This document shows positions 38,760 to 46,567 of a stretch of DNA of 64,000 nt, piece after piece. The stretch lies in contig NZ_CP124614.1 of the NCBI RefSeq assembly GCF_029958905.1, positions 496,001 through 560,000 on the forward strand. Reading direction: 5' to 3'. The DNA is from Vibrio sp. YMD68 (GTDB taxonomy: Bacteria; Pseudomonadota; Gammaproteobacteria; Enterobacterales; Vibrionaceae). Each line of letters starts with the position of its first letter. Positions within the stretch are counted from its first letter, which is position 1. The translations under genes were made by a program, and so were the position numbers. The notes under the pieces are model-generated. The model ran no database searches, was not told where the DNA came from, and saw only the letters and a list, made by a program, of their open reading frames with translations.

Positions 38760-38779
38760 TACTGTTTGTTTATACAGTA
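38760..38779 (-). promoter_or_regulatory. LexA (SOS) box for rumAB
   Basis: The 20-mer has palindromic ends TACTGT...ACAGTA with CTG, ten bases, CAG at the core (38762-38777), 27 bases before the rumA start. It fits the LexA consensus and explains SOS induction. Confidence 0.88.
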
Positions 38780-38999
38780 TCTAATGCTATGCTGATTTCT
38801 ACAAGTAAAATTGTAGGTAAAACTGTAGTTGTTCGAGTAAGACGTTGTGTCGTGGGTGATTTCTTTTTTGTGTTGAAAAGCTTGATGTGGGGGATCGCTC
38901 GCCCTCGTCAAAGCCTGCAAGGCTTGGACAATACTGCTTCTGCCTACTGCTCTTGTTTCTGTTACTGATCCTGTTACTGCTACTGGTTAACGCATGGGT

Positions 39000-39260
39000 T
39001 AGGTAACCGTCAGACAAGGCTTGTTGAACCCTTTGCAAAGGGTTTAAAAACAGTTAGTAAAATTCTGCTTCGTATTGAATTTACTGGCTTAAAGGGAAGT
39101 CAGGAGCATCTTTAAAATGCTCAGTCGAACTCAGTTCAAGCCTTTTTCAACCGTTTGAAAAGGGGTTGGCTAAGCCATATGTAAAGGGTATCGGTAAGGG
39201 TTACCTAAACGGTTTAGCTAAGGCTTTCTGAAAGGCTTAGCTAAAGCCTTCATACATAGG
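39000..39260. repeat. hairpin-dense noncoding tract before the exonuclease gene
   Basis: A series of related inverted repeats: AACCCTTTGCAAAGGGTT (39027-39044, perfect), CTTTTTCAA/TTTGAAAAGG (39131-39152), CTAAACGGTTTAG (39206-39218) and AAGGCTTT...AAAGCCTT (about 39220-39250) with inner copies AAAGGCTTAGCTAAAGCC. The A(A)GGCTTAGCTAAGCC theme repeats on both strands. The whole 38780-39373 gap has no convincing gene. Function unknown; replication, transcription attenuation or a structured RNA are possible. Confidence 0.55.
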
Positions 39261-39373
39261 TTCACCCAGTAGAAAGATTAAAAAAACGCTGAGGTATCCA
39301 AGGTGCATTTAGAAAAACCTGTGGCACAGTGAAATAACCCAAAGCGAATAATAGAATTGAAGAGGAACCATCA

Positions 39374-40282
39374 ATGACAAGAGCCCCTGCGCCATTTCCG
39401 CTAGAGCGCCTGGCGGATATCCCAGAAAGGCCAGAAGATTTTAGATTGCTGGAGCGTATTCCATTAACGCGTGAGCCGCAGTCCTGGCCACTTGAACTAT
39501 CTCCCATGGTCGGTGATGAACAGCCAATGGTGCTGCTCGATACTGAGACAACCGGACTGTCTGCCGATGACGAGTCCATTATTGAGCTTGGTTTGGTTAA
39601 GGTGCTTTACAGCCCGTCGGCTAAGCGGATTGTGTCTATTGTTGATGTGATCAGCCTGTATGATGATCCCGGCAAGCCAATCCCCGAACTGATTACCGAG
39701 TTAACCGGTATCACCGATGAGATGGTGCAAGGCCAGCGCATTGATGATGCAATGGTTGCGAGTTGGTTATCCGATGATCCGCTGGTGGTTGCGCACAATG
39801 CACAGTTTGATCGTCCTTTCTTTGAAAAGCGGTTTGCCGCATTAGGCCATCTATCTTGGGCCTGTTCAGCCAGTGGCATAGATTGGAAGGCGCTGGGTTT
39901 TGAAAGTCGAAAACTTGAGTACCTGCTGCTTCGCTTAGGTTGGTTTTATGAAGGACACCGAGCTGCAACCGATTGTTTGGCGATGGCCTGGCTGTTTCAT
40001 TTGTTGCCCGAGTCCGTTGCAAACTTGTTGTCTGAAGCAGACAGGCGAACTGTGTTAGTTCGTGCGTTTGGTGCGCCGTTTGACGTAAAGGACTATTTAA
40101 AAGAGCGTGGTTACCGCTGGCATGACGGTGTTAAAGGTGCCAACAAACATTGGTGGCGCGAAATCAGCGAAGACGAGTTGCCGCAGGAACAAACTTACCT
40201 GGATGATTTGTATCATCGTGGCTCAGAACATGCCCACTATGACTACAAAGATGCCCGCAATCGATTTAAAGCTTTGTCATAG
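39374..40282 (+). CDS. DEDDh 3'-5' exonuclease (DnaQ-like)
   Basis: A 302-residue protein with a complete DnaQ-type nuclease site: D56 and E58 in VLLDTETTGLS, D146 in HNAQFDRP, H195 and D200 in GHRAATDC. A C-terminal region of about 100 residues (ERGYRWHDGVKGANKHWWREI) is not part of the nuclease and looks like a small extra domain found in some exonucleases of mobile elements. The start ATG follows GAGGAA. It is backbone in SXT-type ICEs as I remember; its role is not established. Confidence 0.82.
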   Translation: MTRAPAPFPLERLADIPERPEDFRLLERIPLTREPQSWPLELSPMVGDEQPMVLLDTETTGLSADDESIIELGLVKVLYSPSAKRIVSIVDVISLYDDPGKPIPELITELTGITDEMVQGQRIDDAMVASWLSDDPLVVAHNAQFDRPFFEKRFAALGHLSWACSASGIDWKALGFESRKLEYLLLRLGWFYEGHRAATDCLAMAWLFHLLPESVANLLSEADRRTVLVRAFGAPFDVKDYLKERGYRWHDGVKGANKHWWREISEDELPQEQTYLDDLYHRGSEHAHYDYKDARNRFKALS

Positions 40283-40355
40283 CCCCTTGCATATTTGAAA
40301 ACCTCTGGAAAATGGAAAGTGAACTCATGGTTTAACCAACAAGAGGAATCTTTCC

Positions 40356-40670
40356 ATGTACCAAGACACCTACATTGAATACTGGGGCGAAATCTTCGTC
40401 TCTGCCCGCATCATTGAATTTGGCATCACGTTCGAGCGCTTTCTTAAAGATCCATGGAAGCATTTGATGTCCTGTGGCCAAGAGTCTGCCCCAGACGCGA
40501 TTGCTGAAGGGATGCTGCCATTGCTACCAGCCCAGGCAGAAGTTGCTAGGCGTGTTCGAGAGAATGAATTGCGTCAGTTGGCATTCCAGCGTGAGCTTCT
40601 ATCAAGGCCAGAAAAGAAACATTCGAACAATGTCAAGCCAATTTTTATAGCCAACAAGACGACTTGTTGA
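40356..40670 (+). CDS. conserved ICE hypothetical protein
   Basis: I do not recognise this 104-residue protein. It starts MYQDTYIEYWGEIFVSARII with a clear ribosome site (AGAGGAA, 8 bases before ATG), is rich in charged residues after 60 (AEVARRVRENELRQLAFQRELLSRPEKK) and likely helical. It lies 73 bases after the exonuclease and just before the BREX island, so it is probably the last backbone gene left of the accessory insertion. Confidence 0.6.
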   Translation: MYQDTYIEYWGEIFVSARIIEFGITFERFLKDPWKHLMSCGQESAPDAIAEGMLPLLPAQAEVARRVRENELRQLAFQRELLSRPEKKHSNNVKPIFIANKTTC

Positions 40671-40679
40671 TACTATGAG

Positions 40680-40700
40680 ACCTAATGAAAAAAAGTAGGT
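40680..40700 (+). promoter_or_regulatory. possible BrxR operator
   Basis: ACCTA (40680-40684) and TAGGT (40696-40700) flank an A-rich 11-base spacer, about 80 bases before the brxR start. BrxR proteins bind inverted repeats upstream of their own gene. Short arms make this tentative. Confidence 0.3.
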
Positions 40701-40777
40701 TGCTTGATGGCATTCAATCGATGGCTTCCTAGTTTTAAATGATTAGGGCTTGTCCCAGATGGATTGAGAGGCTGACA

Positions 40778-41665
40778 GTGCAAGACAACACTGGACTTGA
40801 AGAGCTTAGCCAAGCACAGAGAGAGCGACTCGCTCATATTGATTTCACTTTGTTATTTAAAGGTGAAGCTGGGCGTAGTTATTTAACCGAGCGATTTAGC
40901 GTAGCGCCGTCTGTGGCAACACAAGATTTTGCGCGGTACAAAGAGTTGGCTCCTAACAACGTTATGTATGACGAAAAGCGCAGAGTGCACTTGAAGACGA
41001 GCGCATTCCAGCCGTTGTTTGATTATGACGTTGTTCGAACTCTTGCGACGATAAGCCAAGGGTTCGGTGATGGCTTTCTTGGCAAGGTCAGGCCACCTAT
41101 GGCTTGTGAAGCACCATTCCATCTCAATAAGCCGAAATTGGAAGTTGTAGCGGCTATTAGTGAAGCCATGCATAAGCGCGCTGTGATTAATATTGAGTAC
41201 ACCTCATTGTCGAGTGGTCATGGGAGCAGGCAAATAGTTCCTCATACCTTGATTGACAATGGCTTGAGATGGCATGTCCGAGCATTCGATAGAAAGCATA
41301 GAGAATTTAGGGATTTTGTTTTAACCAGAATAAGTGAAGTTGAGTTGTTAGAGGATGAGGTTAACGACGAAGTTGAGACTCTTCAGTGGGATAAGCAATG
41401 GAACCGAATCGTTGAGCTAGAGCTGATACCTCATCCAAAACTAGCACATCCAGAAGCTGTATCGATGGACTACGCAATGGAAAACAATAGGTTGCGTGTA
41501 GAGATAAGAGCTGCGTTCGCTGGATATTTACTGCGTTTATGGAATATCGATTGTTCAAAGAATTGTAAGAGCAATGGGCGAGAGTTCCATTTAGCACTTA
41601 AAAATCCAGAAGCACTATACGGCGTTGACAATGCTGCACTCGCTCCTGGATATAGCGAATCGTGA
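40778..41665 (+). CDS. brxR: BREX transcriptional regulator BrxR (HTH-WYL)
   Basis: A 295-residue WYL protein. An N-terminal winged helix (about 10-75, with RLAHIDFTLLFKGEAGRSYL and SVAPSVATQDFARYKEL) is followed by a WYL domain with KRAVINIEYTSLSSG, RQIVPHTLIDNGLRWHVRAFD (about 145-180) and a C-terminal WCX-like region. GTG 40778 has AGAGG 6 bases upstream; the earlier ATG at 40739 has no ribosome site. BrxR dimers repress BREX promoters and may respond to a nucleic acid or second messenger. It heads the operon, 9 bases before brxA. Confidence 0.88.
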   Translation: MQDNTGLEELSQAQRERLAHIDFTLLFKGEAGRSYLTERFSVAPSVATQDFARYKELAPNNVMYDEKRRVHLKTSAFQPLFDYDVVRTLATISQGFGDGFLGKVRPPMACEAPFHLNKPKLEVVAAISEAMHKRAVINIEYTSLSSGHGSRQIVPHTLIDNGLRWHVRAFDRKHREFRDFVLTRISEVELLEDEVNDEVETLQWDKQWNRIVELELIPHPKLAHPEAVSMDYAMENNRLRVEIRAAFAGYLLRLWNIDCSKNCKSNGREFHLALKNPEALYGVDNAALAPGYSES

Positions 41666-41674
41666 GATGAATTT

Positions 41675-42274
41675 ATGAATATAAAAGAATATTTAGGCGA
41701 TCTTATCGGAGGCAGTTTATTGATAACTGAATCTAGAATAATCGCAGAATCGCTACTGAAAAAACTCCCAGAAGATGAGTGGAAGTCGCTGATCGTTGAG
41801 CAAAATGTTCTTCAGAAAAAATCCGGTCAGACGGCTATTCGTTATGCCAGAACAATCCGTTGGCGTGTTGAAGGCCTGGGTGATGAGTTTATGACTGATC
41901 TTTTAGCCGCGAGTGAACGTGCCTATGTCCAAATGCTGATGATGTCATTACTCATTCATTCTCCGGTTGTCGCTGATTTTATGCGACTTACCTTAGCCGA
42001 AGCTCGTCGCACCTATAAACCCTCTTTAACCGCTGATGCATGGTCTGAGTTTTATGACACGAGAGTGCGGGCATATGCCGAGCTTGGCGGTTTTTCTGAC
42101 TCAACTGTCAAAAAAATGGGTAACAACGCAATTAAGGCACTGGTTGATAGTGGCTACCTGAGTGATAGCAGGACAAAGAAAATACAACCTGTTTACTTAA
42201 TGCCAGAAGTTAAAGACTGGTTAGTTCGTCTGGGCCGGGAAGATTTGATTGAGGTAATGGAGTGCACAATATGA
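41675..42274 (+). CDS. brxA: BREX protein BrxA (DUF1819)
   Basis: BrxA is a small helical DNA-binding protein needed for BREX type I defence. The 199-residue product matches the family length and pattern (GGSLLITESRIIAESLLKKL at about 11-30; SGQTAIRYARTIRWRVEGL at about 50-68; a helical C-terminal half). Its stop overlaps the brxB start in an ATGA arrangement. Confidence 0.92.
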   Translation: MNIKEYLGDLIGGSLLITESRIIAESLLKKLPEDEWKSLIVEQNVLQKKSGQTAIRYARTIRWRVEGLGDEFMTDLLAASERAYVQMLMMSLLIHSPVVADFMRLTLAEARRTYKPSLTADAWSEFYDTRVRAYAELGGFSDSTVKKMGNNAIKALVDSGYLSDSRTKKIQPVYLMPEVKDWLVRLGREDLIEVMECTI

Positions 42275-42855
42275 AGGCTCTTCAGACCAGGCTTGATCTG
42301 ATACTGGAACGAATTGAAAGCCCTAAGTTTTTGAAAAACGATGGCTTGGGCAATGAAATTGGATTTTGGGTATTTGACTATCCAGCCAAGTATGAACTGA
42401 TTGTACGAGAGCACCTTAAGCACGTTGACGAAAAACTCAACAAGCGTGGTTACCGCTTTGTCCATCTCAATATTTTTGAAGTCTTGATAGATATGCTTGA
42501 GGAGCGAGGCCTTTTCGACCGAGCTTGCCAGCGTGAATTGCAAGTCGGTGTTGATGGCCTTCGAAAAACACTAGCCGGGCCTCTGAGCCAAGAGAAAGTG
42601 GCAAGGTATATCGCGGACAAATATAAGCCATCAGAACTTGAGTTTGTGTTGCTGTCAGGCTTAGGCAGTGCGTGGCCTCTTGTCCGAGGACATGAGTTAC
42701 TTAGTGCTCTGCAAGACGTTATGGGTAGCACGCCATTAGTGCTTTTCTATCCGGGTGAATATAGCGGAAGGGATTTGCATCCTTTCGGCATGATCGAATC
42801 TAAAAACTACTATCGCGCCTTCAAGCTTGTGCCTGAAGACGGTAAAAAAAATTAA
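42271..42855 (+). CDS. brxB: BREX protein BrxB (DUF1788)
   Basis: A 194-residue DUF1788 protein with GIGxx-free core: FWVFDYPAKYELIVREHL (about 33-50), FVLLSGLGSAWPLVRGHELL (about 127-146) and FYPGEYSGRDLHPFG (about 160-174). BrxB is essential in BREX but its biochemical activity is unclear. ATG 42271 follows GGAG by 8 bases and overlaps the brxA stop by 4 bases, so translation is probably coupled. Confidence 0.92.
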   Translation: MKALQTRLDLILERIESPKFLKNDGLGNEIGFWVFDYPAKYELIVREHLKHVDEKLNKRGYRFVHLNIFEVLIDMLEERGLFDRACQRELQVGVDGLRKTLAGPLSQEKVARYIADKYKPSELEFVLLSGLGSAWPLVRGHELLSALQDVMGSTPLVLFYPGEYSGRDLHPFGMIESKNYYRAFKLVPEDGKKN

Positions 42856-42873
42856 GAGCAGGGAGCCTCCCGA

Positions 42874-45800
42874 ATGAAAATTGAACAGATTTTTTCCAAG
42901 AAGTTGACGCGTGACATTAATGGCGTTGTTAAAGCGGAACAGAAAGACAATGACAGTGTGTATGTCGAACTTGATGAGTATGTTGTTACCCGAGAGTTAG
43001 ATCGACATTTTCGTGCATTTTTTGAGGCTTACGTTCCATCTGTGACGCAAAGCGGCGCATCAATGTCAGGTAAAATTGGTGTGTGGATCTCTGGCTTCTT
43101 TGGTTCGGGTAAGTCTCACTTCCTGAAAATTTTGTCTTACCTCCTCGAAAATAAGTCTGTCGAAAAGGATGGCCAAGGCCGTCAAGCATTTGAGTTTTTT
43201 AAAGACAAAATCAACGATGCCATGCTGTTGGCCGATATCCAAAACGCTGTTACCAAAGATACAGACGTTATTCTTTTTAACATCGATTCGCGAGCCAATA
43301 CGGACGACCGAGAAAATGCCATTCTTAAGGTTTTCCTCAAAGTATTTAATGAACGTGTAGGATACTGCGCTGACTTTCCTCATATTGCCCACCTAGAACG
43401 CGAACTTGATAAACGTAATCAATACATGTCTTTCAAGGATAAATTTGCTGAGTTGACCCAATCAACTTGGGAAAAGGAGCGTGACGCCTATGACTTCTAT
43501 CGAGACGAACTTTCAGAAGCTCTCGCTCATGCCAGTGAGCAATCATTAGAGTCTGCCAAAGCGTGGGTCGAGCAGGTTGAAAACAATTTCCCGCTAGATA
43601 TCCGAAACTTCTGTAAGTGGGTTAATGAATACTTAGATCGAACTGGGGATCGTAACCTTCTTTTCTTAGTCGATGAAGTCGGTCAGTTTATCGGTAAGAA
43701 CACGCAAATGATGTTGAAGCTTCAGACCATTACTGAAGATCTTGGCACATATTGTGGTGGCAGAGCTTGGGTCGTTGTTACCTCTCAGGCAGACATTGAT
43801 GCTGCCATTGGTGGTATGGATAAGCGCGATGGCGAGGACTTCTCTAAAATTCAAGGGCGTTTTAGTACCCGCTTACAGCTGTCGAGCTCGAATACCTCGG
43901 AAGTTATTCAAAAGCGTTTGTTGTCCAAAACGGAAGAAGCTCGTACACACCTCATCGATGTCTTTGCAGAAAAGGGCGATATTCTTCGTAACCAGCTGAC
44001 ATTTGATAAAACGACAACCGCGTCTCTAAAGGGCTACACCGACGCTCCGTCTTTCGTGGACAACTATCCGTTTGTGCCTTACCACTACACGCTGGTTCAA
44101 AAAGTGTTTGAGTCAATTCGAACAAAAGGCGCGACGGGTAAGCACTTAGCCATGGGTGAGCGTTCATTACTTGATGCTTTCCAATCAGCTGCAAAACAGA
44201 TGAAGGACTCTGGCCTTGATGTGTTAATCCCGTTTTACAGTTTCTACGCACCGATTGAAAGCTTTTTGGAGCCAGCGGTTAAGCGAACGATTGACCAAGC
44301 CTGTGAGTTGGATTCCTTAACAGAATTCGATGGCAAGATTCTAAAAACTCTTTTCTTGATCCGTTATGTGGACGTTGTCAAAAGCACACTAGACAACCTT
44401 GTGACGCTGTCAATTGATCGAATCGATGCAGATAAAATTGCGCTGCGTAAACAAATTGAAGAGAGCTTGAATCGTCTTGAACGCCAATTGCTGATTGCGC
44501 GTAATGGTGATGAGTTTATCTTCCTGACCAACGAAGAAAAAGAGATCGAAAACGAGATCCGCCATACTGACGTTGAAATGTCAGAGGTCTCTAACAAGCT
44601 TTCAGCAATCGTATTTGACGGTATTTTGAAAGGTAATCGTGCCTATCGATACCCGATTAATAAGCAAGACTTTGCGGTGAGCCGTTTTTGCAATGGTCAT
44701 CCAAAAGATGGCACCACGCTGGAAGACCTAGTCATTAAAGTCATTTCACCTTTGGATTCGCACTTTGAAAATTACTCCCACGATCAAGCGTGCATCAATC
44801 ATACGCTTGAGGCTGATGGGTGCGTGCTCGTCAAGCTGGGCGAACATAAGCGTCTTTGGGATGACCTGACAACCTTTATAAAAACTGACCGATTCTTAAA
44901 ACAAAATTCAGGACAGCGACCAGAGCAAGAACACCTTCTCCGCGAAAAGCAGATGGAAAATATTGAGCGTGAAAAACGCTTAAGAACGGATTTTGAAGCT
45001 TTGTTTGCAGAGGCTGACGTTTACGCTATCGGCACAAAACTACCGAAGAAATCAGCAACGCCAAGTGCCATCGTCGAAGAAGCATACAAATACGTTATCG
45101 AAAACACCTTCGCTAAATTGAATATGCTCAAGGCAACGCCTGGTGAAGTTTTGCGTGAGCTACAGGCCGTTCTTGTTGCTGATGATATTGCTCAGATTGG
45201 ACTGGATCTTCAAGCGGATGAATGTAACCCAGAAGCTACGCGTGAGGTTGAGCAGTACGTAACGCTAAAAGTCGAGCGTAATGAGCCTGTTTACTTACGT
45301 GACATCGTTGCCCGCTTCGGCAAGCGCCCATATGGCTGGCCAGACAATGAAATCTTATTGCTCACTGCAAGGCTGGGCTTGGCTGGAAAGGTATCTTTTA
45401 GTACCCAAGGCACAGATCTGGCGTTGAAAAAAGCTTACGAGCCGTTTACCAGTGTGCGTAAACGCGGCGAGATCCGTGTACATAAGATCAGGCAACATGA
45501 CGAGCGCCAAATTAAAAAGGCTGCTGGTCTTGTTAAAGAGATCTTTTCAAAAACCTTTACCGGCTCTGGTGAAAAGGAGCTCTACGAATTAGTGCGCGAT
45601 GAATTACTGGCTTGGAATGAAGAGCTTAAATCATTCAGAACCAAGTCACAGACAGGCCATTTCCCAGGTAAATCTCAAATTGACGATGGTCTTGCATTGG
45701 TCGCGGGTATTCTTGAGCAAACTTCAAGCTTCGCCCTTATCGCCCGATTCTTAGAAGACGCTGATGCCCTTGAAGAGTTTGCTGAGGACTTTGAGGATCT

Positions 45801-46551
45801 TGATGACTTCTACAATAGTCAATTTCAAACTTGGCAAGCCCTTGCTGGCGCATTGAACGAGAAGTTTAAGGCCAATAGACCTGCGTTAGAAAAAGACAGT
45901 GAAGCATTAAAAGCGCTCACTGAATTAGAACGCATTTACAATATGTCCTCACCGTATGAGCAGCTGCGCCACATTAATCCGCTTATCGAGCAGGTGGCAA
46001 AAGTTAACTCAACATTGGTTGAAGAAAAACGCACTCATGCCTTAGAGCGTGTTGATCTGCGCATCGGACGTGTAAAGGATGCGCTAGCTGAAGCACATGC
46101 ACCGTCTGAACTACAGAACCAAGCACTGCGCCCGTTACAAATGTGCAGACAGCGCATTGAAGCAACCTCTTCAATACCACAAATTATCAGTGAGCAAACT
46201 GAAGCGGAAGGTTACGAGGACGAAGCCTATGAGTTGCTGAATGGCTTTATCGAAGATCAACGAAAAAAAGCTGAAGCTGAGCAAAGACGTCGTGAACTCG
46301 AACAGAAGAAACGCGAAGAAGAAGCAGCGAAAGCCGGTAAGGCAGCTCCAGCACCTGAGCCAGCTCCCGAACCAGTGCAGCCACAGCCGGTTGCAAAACG
46401 TACCGTAACGATTAACCCAACCGATGCCATGGCAAAGTCAGTAACAACTGGATTCATTGAAAGTGAAGCCGAAGTTGATGCCTATCTTGCCGCTTTAAGA
46501 GAACAGCTGATTGCTGCTGTCAAAGCTGGCGACCGAGTAAGAATTAAGTAA
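42874..46551 (+). CDS. brxC: BREX ATPase BrxC (DUF499-type)
   Basis: BrxC/PglY is the large ATPase of BREX. The 1,225-residue product has Walker A in SGFFGSGKSHF (about 73-83), Walker B in NLLFLVDEVGQFIG (about 262-275) and an ORC/AAA+-like core, then long helical and coiled-coil parts (about 1130-1170, Lys/Glu/Arg-rich) and an Ala/Pro linker before a short C-terminal segment. BREX ATPases probably couple ATP to methyltransferase and restriction complex activity. A GGGAG ribosome site precedes the ATG. Confidence 0.95.
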   Translation: MKIEQIFSKKLTRDINGVVKAEQKDNDSVYVELDEYVVTRELDRHFRAFFEAYVPSVTQSGASMSGKIGVWISGFFGSGKSHFLKILSYLLENKSVEKDGQGRQAFEFFKDKINDAMLLADIQNAVTKDTDVILFNIDSRANTDDRENAILKVFLKVFNERVGYCADFPHIAHLERELDKRNQYMSFKDKFAELTQSTWEKERDAYDFYRDELSEALAHASEQSLESAKAWVEQVENNFPLDIRNFCKWVNEYLDRTGDRNLLFLVDEVGQFIGKNTQMMLKLQTITEDLGTYCGGRAWVVVTSQADIDAAIGGMDKRDGEDFSKIQGRFSTRLQLSSSNTSEVIQKRLLSKTEEARTHLIDVFAEKGDILRNQLTFDKTTTASLKGYTDAPSFVDNYPFVPYHYTLVQKVFESIRTKGATGKHLAMGERSLLDAFQSAAKQMKDSGLDVLIPFYSFYAPIESFLEPAVKRTIDQACELDSLTEFDGKILKTLFLIRYVDVVKSTLDNLVTLSIDRIDADKIALRKQIEESLNRLERQLLIARNGDEFIFLTNEEKEIENEIRHTDVEMSEVSNKLSAIVFDGILKGNRAYRYPINKQDFAVSRFCNGHPKDGTTLEDLVIKVISPLDSHFENYSHDQACINHTLEADGCVLVKLGEHKRLWDDLTTFIKTDRFLKQNSGQRPEQEHLLREKQMENIEREKRLRTDFEALFAEADVYAIGTKLPKKSATPSAIVEEAYKYVIENTFAKLNMLKATPGEVLRELQAVLVADDIAQIGLDLQADECNPEATREVEQYVTLKVERNEPVYLRDIVARFGKRPYGWPDNEILLLTARLGLAGKVSFSTQGTDLALKKAYEPFTSVRKRGEIRVHKIRQHDERQIKKAAGLVKEIFSKTFTGSGEKELYELVRDELLAWNEELKSFRTKSQTGHFPGKSQIDDGLALVAGILEQTSSFALIARFLEDADALEEFAEDFEDLDDFYNSQFQTWQALAGALNEKFKANRPALEKDSEALKALTELERIYNMSSPYEQLRHINPLIEQVAKVNSTLVEEKRTHALERVDLRIGRVKDALAEAHAPSELQNQALRPLQMCRQRIEATSSIPQIISEQTEAEGYEDEAYELLNGFIEDQRKKAEAEQRRRELEQKKREEEAAKAGKAAPAPEPAPEPVQPQPVAKRTVTINPTDAMAKSVTTGFIESEAEVDAYLAALREQLIAAVKAGDRVRIK

Positions 46552-46567
46552 GAGGCAACGGATAGCT

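Noticed and set aside
40739..40777. Earlier ATG start for brxR
   Set aside because: No Shine-Dalgarno sequence; GTG 40778 has AGAGG at ideal spacing and gives the family length.
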